The notes under the pieces: model-generated
What the model was told of the DNA's origin: nothing
Databases searched by the model: none
What the model saw: the letters and a program-made list of their open reading frames with translations, nothing else
Assembly: GCA_026414265.1 (NCBI GenBank)
Contig: JAOAJI010000004.1
Location: forward strand, 1 to 44,842
Direction of reading: 5' to 3'
DNA: 44,842 nt
DNA from: Microcaldota archaeon
Lineage (GTDB): Archaea; Micrarchaeota; Micrarchaeia; Anstonellales; SKW190
Shown: positions 20,314 to 30,631 of the stretch, one piece after another
Numbering within the stretch: position 1 is the stretch's first letter
Layout of the letters: each line of letters starts with the position of its first letter
Made by a program: the position numbers and the translations under genes

Positions 20314-21240
20314 CTAGTTTGAAAATATATACTCTAGTAATGCCTTATGCAAGTGTAACTTATTTTCTGATTGCAGAAATATTACGTTCGAATATTTTTC
20401 AATAATTGAATCTGTTATTTCAAAGTTTCTGTATGCAGGTAAACAATGCATGACAATGACATTTTTGTTCGCTTTCTTGATAACTGAGTCATTTACTTGA
20501 TATGGCAACAACTCTCTAATTCTCTCGGCTTTTTCATGTTCAATCCCCATACTTATCCACGTGTCAGTATAAATAATGTCTACTCCTTCTGCTCCTTTGA
20601 TTGGGTCAGTTTCTATTTCCAAGTTACCATATTTTTTAATCAATGTCCTGTATTCTTCGTTACTAGCATATTTCTCAGGAGATACAATTCTTACTTTTAA
20701 GCCGAACATAGCAGATACAACTAACAAAGAATTAGCAACGTTGAAATTAGCATCGCCATAGAACGCAAGTACATTTCCTTTTTTCAAATAACCGAGTTCT
20801 TTCAATGTCATCATGTCGCTTAGTGCTTGACACGGATGCTCTTTATCAGTTAAGCCATTAATAACAGGTATCGTAGAATATTTAATTAATTCATCAAGAT
20901 CGTTGTGCTTGTATAGCCTAACAACAAGCCCTTTTACGTAAGAATTAAGCACACGCATAAAATCTTTCATTGGTTCTCCTCTAGTAAGTTGTGTGGTAAC
21001 TTGGTCAAGGTAGATAGGAATCCCACCTAACGAACTTATTGCTACTTCAAAAGAAATTCTTGTACGCGTTGATGGCTTTTCAAAAAGCATGCAAATGTGA
21101 CTATTTCTTAGTAAATCTGATCTGTAGTTATTTTTTTTCATTTCAATAGCTCTATCTATGATTTTTTCTATCTCCTTTTTCGAGAAATCTGTAACTTTGG
21201 TAAAATGTCTAAAATTATTCATCATTTCAACCACTTCCAT
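20314..21240 (-). CDS. argF: Ornithine carbamoyltransferase
   Basis: FEKPSTRTRISFEVA, YTDTWISMG, VMHCLPAYR. Confidence 0.96.
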   Translation of the reverse strand: MEVVEMMNNFRHFTKVTDFSKKEIEKIIDRAIEMKKNNYRSDLLRNSHICMLFEKPSTRTRISFEVAISSLGGIPIYLDQVTTQLTRGEPMKDFMRVLNSYVKGLVVRLYKHNDLDELIKYSTIPVINGLTDKEHPCQALSDMMTLKELGYLKKGNVLAFYGDANFNVANSLLVVSAMFGLKVRIVSPEKYASNEEYRTLIKKYGNLEIETDPIKGAEGVDIIYTDTWISMGIEHEKAERIRELLPYQVNDSVIKKANKNVIVMHCLPAYRNFEITDSIIEKYSNVIFLQSENKLHLHKALLEYIFSN

Positions 21241-21282
21241 ATCATATCAAAAATTTATTCGTTAAGATTCATTAACATGTTA

Positions 21283-22356
21283 CTATAATTTTTTAACAAA
21301 CTCATCAAAAATCCATTTAGTGTCAAAAGTTCCTGGTCTTGCTTCAGGATGGAACTGAACAGAAGCAACGTCTAGTTCCTTGTGCTTTAAGCCTTCTATT
21401 GTTTTATCGTTCAAATTTATCATCCATACTTCCAGTTCTTTTGGAAGTGTGGTTTTTTCAACAGCATATCCGTGGTTATGAGTTGTTACATACACTCTAT
21501 TACTAAAAAGATCCAAGCATGCTTGGTTAACACCTCTGTGACCAAACTTAAGTTTGAATGTTTTTCCTCCAAATGCGTGGCCAATTAACTGATTACCTAA
21601 ACATATCCCAAAAATAGGATAATCTTTAGCAATAACAGGTATCTGCTCATATATGTATTTGAGTTCTGCTGGATTTCCTGGGCCATTAGTATAAAATACT
21701 CCATCAGGATTTATGTCTTTGATTTCTGTGCTTGTAATGTTACATGGCGCCAAGATAACCTGACAGTTTCTTTGTAAAAGTTCATTCACTATGCCTGATT
21801 TCGCTCCGCAGTCTACTACTAATACCATTTTGCTTCCATTACCAATGTATTTTATCTCTTTAATCGATACTTCTTTCACGTAATCAATTTCTTCGTAGTT
21901 AAACATTGTTATTCTGTTGTAGAATAACTTGTAATCTATTTCATTCAAACTGTCTTTTGATGTCTTCAAAAAAGCTTTCATTACACCTCGTTCACGTATT
22001 TTAGTGACTAAAGATCTTGTATCAATCTCATAAATACCAGGCACATTGTACTGTTTAAGGAACTCGTCTAAAGACATGGAAGATTTTCTGTGATAATAAT
22101 AATGAGACAAGTCTCTGATTACATAGCCTTCAACATACACTTTTTTGCCTTCATTGAAGTCCTTGGCAATTCCGTAATTTCCTATCATTGGATATGTAGA
22201 AATTAGAATTTGACCAGCATAACTAGGATCAGTTAGTGACTCTTGGTATCCAACCATAGATGTAGTAAATACGAGTTCTCCAACTTTTTCTGTTTCAGCG
22301 CCAAATCCTTTACCGAAATAAACGCTACCGTCATCAAGAACAAGGATACCGTACAT
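21283..22356 (-). CDS. carA: Carbamoyl-phosphate synthase small subunit
   Basis: FTTSMVGYQESLTDPSYAGQI; GATase Cys motif FGICLGNQLIGHAFGG; VQFHPEARPGTFDT. ATG at 22356 favoured (MYGILVLDDG). Confidence 0.97.
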   Translation of the reverse strand: MYGILVLDDGSVYFGKGFGAETEKVGELVFTTSMVGYQESLTDPSYAGQILISTYPMIGNYGIAKDFNEGKKVYVEGYVIRDLSHYYYHRKSSMSLDEFLKQYNVPGIYEIDTRSLVTKIRERGVMKAFLKTSKDSLNEIDYKLFYNRITMFNYEEIDYVKEVSIKEIKYIGNGSKMVLVVDCGAKSGIVNELLQRNCQVILAPCNITSTEIKDINPDGVFYTNGPGNPAELKYIYEQIPVIAKDYPIFGICLGNQLIGHAFGGKTFKLKFGHRGVNQACLDLFSNRVYVTTHNHGYAVEKTTLPKELEVWMINLNDKTIEGLKHKELDVASVQFHPEARPGTFDTKWIFDEFVKKL

Positions 22357-22469
22357 TATGTAAATCACTCTTATGTATTTAGTAATTTTTTAAACTTCCC
22401 CCTTAAGAATAAAGGATATTTTATTTAAAAATGTTTGTAAAAAAACTTGACAATCAACTGAGTCAGGTA

Positions 22470-22501
22470 TGTCATTTATTCGACTTGTCATTTATTTGAC
22501 T
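22470..22501. repeat. Tandem 16-bp direct repeat between carA and the ABC operon
   Basis: TGTCATTTATTCGACT immediately followed by TGTCATTTATTTGACT (one mismatch). Confidence 0.7.
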
Positions 22502-22577
22502 ATTCAAAAAAAGTAAGATTATTATATAAAAAATCGTTATTATTCGCAGATATAAAAATCAGTTCAAATTGATTATT

Positions 22578-23558
22578 ATGAATCATAAAAAATATTCATC
22601 TAGAAATCCTATTATAAAACTGGTTAACATTTCAAAGAGATTTAATGGCTTTGTAGCAGTCAAAAACATCAATTTTGAAATAAGAGAAGGCGAAGTCTTT
22701 GGATTGGTAGGACCTAATGGTGCAGGTAAGAGCACTATAGTAAAAATGCTCTGTACAATTTTAGAGCCATCTGAAGGATCAGGCATTGTAGATAACCTTG
22801 ATCTGTCAGTCGATGGAGAAAGATTGAGAAAAATAGTTGGTTACTTGCCTGAAGAGCCAAGAGTTTATGACTATATGACTGTAATGGAATACTTAAGGCT
22901 TTTCTCATCTATGTATGGTGTTAGTGATGACAAAATCTTCGAGCTTCTGAAAAAATTTGATGTTTATGAACACAAAGACAGGTTAATGGGTGATCTTTCA
23001 AAGGGTCTAAAGCAGAGAGTATCTATATGCAGGGCTTTGTTGCATGATCCAAAGATACTTATATTGGATGAGCCAACTATGGGTCTTGATCCTGCTACAG
23101 CCAGAGAACTAAGAGAAAAGATTTTCGAATTAAAAAAATCTGGTAAAACAGTGATCATATGCACACATTACATGGACGAGGCAGATTTTCTTTGTGATAG
23201 GGTTTGCATAATTAACAATGGAGAAATTATTGCAATAGACTCTCCTGAAAATCTCAAAATGATGATAAAAAAGGATTCTGAAACTGAAGTGGTTTTTGAA
23301 GGCGATGAAAAAGTATTACAACAATTAGAAAAAAGATTCAAGAAAAGAGGTAGGGCATTTATAATTTCTGGAGATAGTCAAGAATCAAACCTAAAGACAA
23401 TTGAAGAGCTGAAAAAAGCATATTCTTTGAAGATTATTGAACTTAAAACAGTCTTGCCTTCATTGGAGACTGTGTTTGTTGAGTTGATAAAGAATCAAAA
23501 TAGTTACGTTGGAAATAACATCATTAAACCTACCGAAAAATCAAGGACAGACACTTAA
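22578..23558 (+). CDS. ABC transporter ATP-binding protein (ABC-2/Nat type)
   Basis: Walker A GPNGAGKST, signature LSKGLKQRV, Walker B ILILDEPTMGLDP. Confidence 0.95.
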   Translation: MNHKKYSSRNPIIKLVNISKRFNGFVAVKNINFEIREGEVFGLVGPNGAGKSTIVKMLCTILEPSEGSGIVDNLDLSVDGERLRKIVGYLPEEPRVYDYMTVMEYLRLFSSMYGVSDDKIFELLKKFDVYEHKDRLMGDLSKGLKQRVSICRALLHDPKILILDEPTMGLDPATARELREKIFELKKSGKTVIICTHYMDEADFLCDRVCIINNGEIIAIDSPENLKMMIKKDSETEVVFEGDEKVLQQLEKRFKKRGRAFIISGDSQESNLKTIEELKKAYSLKIIELKTVLPSLETVFVELIKNQNSYVGNNIIKPTEKSRTDT

Positions 23559-23585
23559 TAATGCATTTTTTATTTAGTGATTCTA

Positions 23586-25220
23586 ATGATTTTGAAGTTG
23601 CGCAAAGAATTTTTCGTATTTTTTTTTAACGAATTTAAGAACATTATTGAAGTAAGATATTTGCTTTCAATTTTGATAACATTGTTGATAACAGTTGCTT
23701 TGTCTAATACGATGTTAGATATTTCTAAAGCTTTTAAAGAAGGCGAGCTTGCATCAGCTTTACCTATTGTAACAAAACTGGCAACATTAGGGATAGTAAA
23801 TGATACAGAAAGGCCTCTCATTAACGAAATTCAAAAGAGTAATTCTCTGTATGTTATTTACTACGATTCTCTAGATAAAGCGTATATAGACCTTAACAGT
23901 AATTTAATCCACGCAGTTCTTATTATCAACAATAATTCAATCACACTGGTCTTAGGTAACAACAAGATGAATACCTTCATTGAGCAAGTTATAAGAACAA
24001 CAATTGACAAACATTTGCGAAAAGACAGTCCTGCCTTTGAACTCAAAGATGATGTAGGTTTAGAAGAATTGCTTAAAGGTATTTTACTTCCTATCATGCT
24101 TTTTTCTCCTCTATTCTTGTTTTCTATACCTATTATCCAATCAGTTGCGTATGACAGAGAAAACAAATTATTAGAAATATTGTACACTCTTAATATAAGT
24201 AAGTCACAAGTTTATTTGGGCAAGCTTTTTGCAGCAATAATTTTTTCTTCTATGCTGTGTTTTCTATGGTTGCTCATACTACAATTTGTAGGATATAAGA
24301 CATACAATTTCATTGAGGTATACATTATTGTAGTGTGTGTAGCTGCATTAATTGTTTCAATAAACGGGATGATATCAACAATTTCAAGTTCAGTGCAAGA
24401 AGCAAGTTTAAGCGCTTCTATAGTTAGCACAATCATATTTGTAATTCTTTTCGGTTCTATGTTATTTAAACTGATTAAACCTTTGGAAAGCATCTCTAAT
24501 CTAACACCTACAACGTATATTTCATCTTCTGTATCGCAATATCAGACCAATTTTCCATTTTTTCCATTATTCTTTATTATTGTATTGATTGCTGTATTTG
24601 TTCTTATGGGCACTGCTGCATTCATTACTGAAAAATTTGCATTCAGTCAAAAACCTGGTATCGATGAGATATTTACTGGAACTATGAGCCTCATTCATAA
24701 TGATGTTCTTAGAAGGATCATAGCAGCACTTTTTTCTTACATAATAACGATACCGATACAGGTTTTGCTGGTACTGACAATTTTCTTCTTGGCTTTTTCT
24801 ATAGGCTTTTACAGATTTTTAACAGTTCTTGATCTCTTTGCTATAATCGCCATAGTATTATTTTCTTCATCAGAGGAATTGATGAAAGGTTATTCTGTCA
24901 GAGCAATTATAAACTCTAAATCTAATGCAACTAAATTTGATCAGTTTACAGGTTTAAAAGAAGGCTTCTATATTGGCTTGTTGTTCGGTGTCTTTGAGTT
25001 ATTAACGTTCATATTACTAGCTAACGTATCTGCAGACGTTGTATTAAGACGATTGTTATTTCCGAGATTAGTAGCCCTTGTAATACATACGCTATCTTCG
25101 TCTGTTCTAGGAGCAATGCTTGCCTCAGGTAATAGCTTTACTAAATCATTTTTCTTTGCGTCAATTATACATTCATTTTATAACCTTACTCTATACGCAA
25201 GGATGAGAAATTTTTTCTGA
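23586..25220 (+). CDS. ABC-2 permease with a C-terminal PrsW/CPBP-like intramembrane protease domain
   Basis: N-half ABC-2 membrane protein. C-half carries SEELMKGY, EGFYIGLLFGVFEL, RLVALVIHTLSSSVLGAML and IIHSFYNL, the order of PrsW motifs. Confidence 0.75.
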   Translation: MILKLRKEFFVFFFNEFKNIIEVRYLLSILITLLITVALSNTMLDISKAFKEGELASALPIVTKLATLGIVNDTERPLINEIQKSNSLYVIYYDSLDKAYIDLNSNLIHAVLIINNNSITLVLGNNKMNTFIEQVIRTTIDKHLRKDSPAFELKDDVGLEELLKGILLPIMLFSPLFLFSIPIIQSVAYDRENKLLEILYTLNISKSQVYLGKLFAAIIFSSMLCFLWLLILQFVGYKTYNFIEVYIIVVCVAALIVSINGMISTISSSVQEASLSASIVSTIIFVILFGSMLFKLIKPLESISNLTPTTYISSSVSQYQTNFPFFPLFFIIVLIAVFVLMGTAAFITEKFAFSQKPGIDEIFTGTMSLIHNDVLRRIIAALFSYIITIPIQVLLVLTIFFLAFSIGFYRFLTVLDLFAIIAIVLFSSSEELMKGYSVRAIINSKSNATKFDQFTGLKEGFYIGLLFGVFELLTFILLANVSADVVLRRLLFPRLVALVIHTLSSSVLGAMLASGNSFTKSFFFASIIHSFYNLTLYARMRNFF

Positions 25221-25228
25221 GTGGTTTT

Positions 25229-26242
25229 ATGCTTTTAGAAAAAGAAATCGCTGAAATTCTGAGAAACAGGGCGTTTTTGATCAGCGTTATTACTCAAATA
25301 TTTATGATTTTTGTACTTCTGTTTATGTATAAAACTTATTCCAACATTGACCATTACAATATACCTATAACAGTTGCAGTTAACTCAAATGACACCACAA
25401 TGATCAATGCATTGAAGCAATCAGGCGTTAATGTTGTTGTCAAAAATTCTTCAAGCACTCCAAATACAAACACTAATCCTATCCAAACGAATCAAACCTT
25501 TCAGAATCAAGTAGCTGAGATAGATTTGGAGAACAAAACAATAAAAACAGACTCATCGAATATCCTTTCGAGCATTGCTATTGCAAGAATTAAAGTTGCA
25601 AGCAAAATCAAAAGTTTCGAAGAAGTTCTCCAAGATAATAACTATACTTTCCAAGTTCAAGGAAACACTAAAAAAAACGAATTCGCACAGATTGCATACA
25701 GTTTAATAGTGCCTCTTATCGTATTATTCCCTGCAATAGTCTCTATGACCTTAGCTTCTGAAAGTTTGTTGCTTGAGAAAAAAAAGAAAACAATAGAACT
25801 CTTACTTGTGTCTCCTGTATCTAATCTCTACATACTCATTGTCAAGCTAGTGCCTTTAGTCATCTTCGGTGTCCTTACTTCATTGATTCTAATTTTGTTT
25901 GCTTCTTCGCAAATCGAAATTCTTAATCAACATGTTCTATTAGTTATCGCATTGATAATGAACGTTATAGCTACGTCATTGGGAATAATAATCTCTACTA
26001 AATCAAAAACTGTGAGAGAAGCCAATGCAATTTCTGCAATAATTGCAATAATTATAGTATCGTTTATAGTTATTTCTAATCCGTTTTCTATTTATTTCCC
26101 ACATACGATAGCTGCAAGAGTTTCAATAACAAATATTGACTCTGCAATAATACAAGGAATTATAATAAACATCATTTTCGCAATCATGATTTCCTTTTTA
26201 GCCTACAAGTCAATCGAAAGTATGAGGACTAACTATTACTAA
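25229..26242 (+). CDS. ABC-2 type permease
   Basis: N-terminal TM, extracellular Asn/Thr-rich loop, LASESLLLEKKKKTIELLLVSPVSNLYILIVKLVPL. Confidence 0.85.
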   Translation: MLLEKEIAEILRNRAFLISVITQIFMIFVLLFMYKTYSNIDHYNIPITVAVNSNDTTMINALKQSGVNVVVKNSSSTPNTNTNPIQTNQTFQNQVAEIDLENKTIKTDSSNILSSIAIARIKVASKIKSFEEVLQDNNYTFQVQGNTKKNEFAQIAYSLIVPLIVLFPAIVSMTLASESLLLEKKKKTIELLLVSPVSNLYILIVKLVPLVIFGVLTSLILILFASSQIEILNQHVLLVIALIMNVIATSLGIIISTKSKTVREANAISAIIAIIIVSFIVISNPFSIYFPHTIAARVSITNIDSAIIQGIIINIIFAIMISFLAYKSIESMRTNYY

Positions 26243-26297
26243 TTACTTAGATTCCCATATGGTTATTAATTTTAATGATGAATATATTTTGATTTTT

Positions 26298-27305
26298 ATG
26301 AGTATGAAGGCTACTGCAGTTGCAAATACCAACATAGCATTAGTAAAATATTGGGGTAAGAGAAATGAAGAACTGATTTTGCCTTATAACTCAAGTATAA
26401 GTGTAACTTTAAATAATCTGTTCACAATAACCACTGTTGAATTTTCAAAGAATTTGCCTCATAACGAATTCGTTATCAACAACAGACTACTGAACGAAAA
26501 CGAAGTTGAATATTCTAGAATAGATAATTTTTCCAGAATTTTTAAGAAATTAGCAGGAATGGACCTCAATCTTAAAGTAGTGAGCAAAACAAATTTTCCT
26601 ATAGCTTCCGGATTGGCTTCTTCTGCATCTGCGTTTGCAGCTCTTGCAGCAGCTTTTAATACTGCTCTTTCGTTAAACCTTACTTATGAAGAATTGTCAA
26701 AGTATGCAAGGTTTGGTTCTGGATCTGCATCTAGGTCAATATATGGCGGTTTTGTTAAATGGTTCAAAGGCGAATTTGACGATGGCAGTGATTGCTTTGC
26801 AAAACAAATAAAAGATGAAAATTATTGGCCAGATTTCAGAATTTTGGTCTGCATAACTTCATCCAAGGAAAAATTTGTTAAATCAAGAGAAGCAATGCAC
26901 AGAACTGTAAAAACATCTGAGTTTTATGATGCGTGGCTTCAAACTGTTGAAAAAGATTTAGATGAAATGGAAATCGCAATAAATAACAGAGATATTCGTT
27001 CCTTAGGTCTAATTGCAGAAAATAATGCATTGAAGATGCACGCCACAATGATTACTTCAAAACCTCCAATAATTTATTGGAACTCTGCTACTCTGAAACT
27101 GATTAAATCAGTATTGAGGTTGCGTGAAGAATTCAAAGTAAATGCATATATTACTATTGACGCTGGTCATCAAGTAAAAATAATTACTACTTCTGATGAG
27201 ATTGACAGAGTGAAAAACTATCTATCAGATATCAAAGAAGTAGAGCAATTTATTGTATCTTCTCCAGGGCAAGGTGTAAAGATAGTACAGGAGCATTTGT
27301 TTTGA
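26298..27305 (+). CDS. mvaD: Diphosphomevalonate decarboxylase
   Basis: ANTNIALVKYWGKRNEELILPYNSSISVTL, ASGLASSASAFAAL, ARFGSGSASRSIYGGFVKW, TIDAGHQVK. Confidence 0.9.
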   Translation: MSMKATAVANTNIALVKYWGKRNEELILPYNSSISVTLNNLFTITTVEFSKNLPHNEFVINNRLLNENEVEYSRIDNFSRIFKKLAGMDLNLKVVSKTNFPIASGLASSASAFAALAAAFNTALSLNLTYEELSKYARFGSGSASRSIYGGFVKWFKGEFDDGSDCFAKQIKDENYWPDFRILVCITSSKEKFVKSREAMHRTVKTSEFYDAWLQTVEKDLDEMEIAINNRDIRSLGLIAENNALKMHATMITSKPPIIYWNSATLKLIKSVLRLREEFKVNAYITIDAGHQVKIITTSDEIDRVKNYLSDIKEVEQFIVSSPGQGVKIVQEHLF

Positions 27306-27345
27306 TAATCTTTCTATAGATACTGAGATTAACTTACTTAGTAAT

Positions 27346-28479
27346 TCAAATTATACGTAATGGAATGTATTCAACAGTTAAGCCGTTGTGCTTGCATAGG
27401 TCTATAGTTTTATTGATTATTGGTTCCCAATCACTTTTTAATACCAAAAAACAGAAACCGTCCCATCCACCTGCCCCTGGTACTCTGCCAGCAATAACTT
27501 CTTCTGGAAAAGCGTTTTCAACCTCATCAATGATTCTGCCTATAACAGGAGGTTCAATATAAGTAATATCATCATTGATTTTAAGTTCTTCTCTCATATT
27601 TCTTTGTAGTTCTTTAAATTCAGTACGTATTTTGTGAGTTAGTTCCTTGACTTCATTATATTTTCTTTCTTTGAGTGAGTTTATCACGTTTTCGTCAAGA
27701 GCGTTTAAGTTTCTCATCATTTCATTAAACTTTTCTTTATTCATAGTCCTCCACGCATAGACTTTTTTTACTGATTCAATTGTATCTGTTTTTCTGTCAA
27801 TAATGTTAAAATACAGAATACTTATATCAGAAGGAACTATGAATTGTTTTACATGCATTTCTGGCCAGTCATTATCCGCCAAGAGTACCATTTCTCTGAG
27901 AATTTCTTGAGTATATCCATTTTCTTCATAAAGTTTGATAATGTCTGGATTGAATCTTTTATATAATATAGAGGTGTCATGAGCACATGTAGCTATGTCA
28001 AAACCGCTAGACACTTTTCTAGTATACAAGGCATTAGTTATCTGACCTAGCTTGTGGATAACATCTACATAATCTTTAAAAGAAAGTCCATTTCCCATAA
28101 AAACAGAGCGTATAACTGCAATAACTACTGCAGCAGAGCTTCCTAAACCACTCTTTCCATGAATACTGCCAAATATTTGGCTGTTCATTAAATTAATGAA
28201 CACATCTTTTTTCCATAGCTTTTTTTCTCGAAGATAAAGTTCTGCTATAACGTATGCGTACTCAACTAAAATGTTTCTTTTTATAAAGCCTTCAAACTGA
28301 GGCTCTATATCTATGTCAAATTGTGCTGAAACTATTCTTCTTTTTCCTGTAGTGAAATAAGATGTCACTCCCTTTCCTTTAAGGTCAGTAACTGCAAAGC
28401 TTAGCGCGATATTTCCTATCAATAGTACTGAATAACTACCGTAAATAAGAACTTTACCAGGAACAGACAGCATTTGCAT
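27346..28479 (-). CDS. GHMP kinase, ERG8-type phosphomevalonate kinase
   Basis: PGKVLIYGSYSVL, KSGLGSSAAVVIAVI, KVSSGFDIATCAHDTSILYKRFNP, GRVPGAGGWDGFCFLVL. Confidence 0.8.
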   Translation of the reverse strand: MQMLSVPGKVLIYGSYSVLLIGNIALSFAVTDLKGKGVTSYFTTGKRRIVSAQFDIDIEPQFEGFIKRNILVEYAYVIAELYLREKKLWKKDVFINLMNSQIFGSIHGKSGLGSSAAVVIAVIRSVFMGNGLSFKDYVDVIHKLGQITNALYTRKVSSGFDIATCAHDTSILYKRFNPDIIKLYEENGYTQEILREMVLLADNDWPEMHVKQFIVPSDISILYFNIIDRKTDTIESVKKVYAWRTMNKEKFNEMMRNLNALDENVINSLKERKYNEVKELTHKIRTEFKELQRNMREELKINDDITYIEPPVIGRIIDEVENAFPEEVIAGRVPGAGGWDGFCFLVLKSDWEPIINKTIDLCKHNGLTVEYIPLRII

Positions 28480-28563
28480 GATTATCAATGAGAAATTAGT
28501 GTTTATAATTCAAACTATTTTGTTTTAATAATTAATTTAAATTTTTTTTGTTATCAAAGCTAC

Positions 28564-29520
28564 ATGAAAATACTACTCCAATTTCCTGAGGGATTAAAAA
28601 AGTTTGCTGTTATTGAAGCAGACAAACTTGAAAATGAAGGCCATAATGTGTTTATTTCTGCTTCTGCTTGTTACGGTGCTTGTGACTTACCTCTAGAAGA
28701 AGCAAGGTTGTTAGATGTAGATAAAATCATTCACTTTGGCCATAATAAATTTGTCAAGAAAAAACTAAACGAGAAATTTGAAGTAGAATACGTGCCTTGG
28801 AGAATAGACATTAGCCTTGACAAATTAGAGAGATATAAAGCAGAATTTGAAAACAAATCTTTAATCTTGATAACTACAGTTCAACACTCTCATCAAATAA
28901 ATTATATGAAAGAATTTTTGAAAAAAATGAATTCCAATGTTTTTTCAGATACTGGATTCTATGCTACTGAAGAAGCACAAATCTTAGGTTGTGATGCACT
29001 CAATGTACAAAAAATATTGGCAAAAAATCAAAATATCGATATAATTCTTTTCATAGGTTCTGGAGCATTTCATCCAAAAGCATTGGCTTATCTTGACAAT
29101 TTTGATTTATTACAAAAGTTAAGAATTCTAAGCTTTGATCCTGTAGAAGGATCTCTCAAAGATATTACTGAAGAAATCAAAAGACTTCATAAAAAAAGGC
29201 TTATGGCTATAGCTAGATTTGTTCATGCAAATAACATTGGAATTGTGATTAGCACTAAAATCGGTCAGTTTTTTCCTCAGCAAGCAGAAAATGCCAGGAA
29301 GAAGCTCCATAAGCTTGGTAAAAAATGTTATTTCTTAATATGCAATGAACTCAACGATATGGTTATCAAAAATTTCTATGGGATAGATGCATTGCTAAAC
29401 ACTGCATGTCCAAGAATAATGGACGATCAAGAAAAGTTTCAAATACCTATTATAAATTATAAAGATTTATATCTTGTTGAAGAAATGCAAAATAGAATGA
29501 ACAAGAAAGCTTATCAATGA
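28564..29520 (+). CDS. dph2: Diphthamide biosynthesis enzyme Dph2
   Basis: LLQFPEGLKKFA, SACYGACDLPLEEARLLDVDKIIHFGHNKF; three separated Cys (ACYGACD, LGCDA, TACPRIMDDQ). Confidence 0.93.
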   Translation: MKILLQFPEGLKKFAVIEADKLENEGHNVFISASACYGACDLPLEEARLLDVDKIIHFGHNKFVKKKLNEKFEVEYVPWRIDISLDKLERYKAEFENKSLILITTVQHSHQINYMKEFLKKMNSNVFSDTGFYATEEAQILGCDALNVQKILAKNQNIDIILFIGSGAFHPKALAYLDNFDLLQKLRILSFDPVEGSLKDITEEIKRLHKKRLMAIARFVHANNIGIVISTKIGQFFPQQAENARKKLHKLGKKCYFLICNELNDMVIKNFYGIDALLNTACPRIMDDQEKFQIPIINYKDLYLVEEMQNRMNKKAYQ

Positions 29521-29525
29521 TTTTT

Positions 29526-30083
29526 ATGCTGCCTATAAATGTTCCAGCAGTTCACTTAATGGTCTTTGCATTTTTGTCCAGCTTTTTATTGTACTTTATT
29601 GACAAATACAAAAAAAATGACAAGAAAGACATAATATTGGCATTAGTTACTTCTTCTCTGATAGCTTTCATCATGGTACAAAGATTAGAGCTCACTACTT
29701 TGTTTTTAGCGCTTTTTATTGCAGTGTTACTTGCTAAAAAAGTAGACAAATCCGCTTTCGTTGCAGGACTCGTTATTACGCCAATATTGTTTCTTATTTA
29801 CGGAGCTTATGACGAAAGTGATATAAGTGCTTTATTCAAAACTTACTCTTCTTGTAATCAAAAATCATGTAAATGGCCATTGCTGCTTGTTCTCCTAACA
29901 ATAACATTTTTTTTGGACGAGATAATGCATGACAAATATCCAAAGTACTTTAAGTCTAGATTAGTTTTTCCTTTTGTTACTTTGCTGTTATTGACTCTTG
30001 GCATAATTGAAATAGAGATGTTTTTTATTTTTATTGCATTTGATTTAGGCTATGGGTTAATGAATTATTCCAGAATAGAATAA
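29526..30083 (+). CDS. Polytopic membrane protein, unknown
   Basis: Multiple hydrophobic segments; start codon overlaps the dph2 end region. Confidence 0.7.
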   Translation: MLPINVPAVHLMVFAFLSSFLLYFIDKYKKNDKKDIILALVTSSLIAFIMVQRLELTTLFLALFIAVLLAKKVDKSAFVAGLVITPILFLIYGAYDESDISALFKTYSSCNQKSCKWPLLLVLLTITFFLDEIMHDKYPKYFKSRLVFPFVTLLLLTLGIIEIEMFFIFIAFDLGYGLMNYSRIE

Positions 30084-30116
30084 AAAATTGAAATTATGAT
30101 TATAGGGGATGATTAA

Positions 30117-30617
30117 ATGGCTGTTCTTGCAGAATCACAAATTACATCTTTGATTTCAAATTATTTGGACAAAAAGCAATTTCAACCTGCTGGGGTTGAT
30201 CTAACGCTAAGAGAAGTACATGAATTGGTTTCTAACGGAGTAATTGATTTTGATAATAAGAAAAGGAAAGTAAGCGAAACAAGAAAAATTGAATTCGACG
30301 AAGAAGACAAAGTTATTTTACAGCAAGGAGTATACAAAGTAATTTACAACGAAGTAGTTTCAATACCAAAAAACTGTATAGCATTAGGTTTTACAAGATC
30401 CAGCTTATTGAGATCAGGTGCGATTATTCACTGTGCTGTATGGGACCCGGGGTATGTTGGAAGAAGTGAGTCTCTGTTAACAGTCAATAATCCAAAAGGA
30501 ATAATACTTTATAAAAATGCTCGATTAGTGCAGCTTATATTCATAAGACTTGAAAAAGAAGCGGAAAATGAATACCGTGGTATTTATAAAAACGAAAACT
30601 TAAACCTAAAGACTTGA
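30117..30617 (+). CDS. dUTPase/dCTP deaminase-family protein
   Basis: QPAGVDLTLREV, GFTRSSLLRSGAIIHCAVWDPGYVGRSESLLTVNNPKGI. Confidence 0.88.
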   Translation: MAVLAESQITSLISNYLDKKQFQPAGVDLTLREVHELVSNGVIDFDNKKRKVSETRKIEFDEEDKVILQQGVYKVIYNEVVSIPKNCIALGFTRSSLLRSGAIIHCAVWDPGYVGRSESLLTVNNPKGIILYKNARLVQLIFIRLEKEAENEYRGIYKNENLNLKT

Positions 30618-30631
30618 TAAATAAGATTGCA

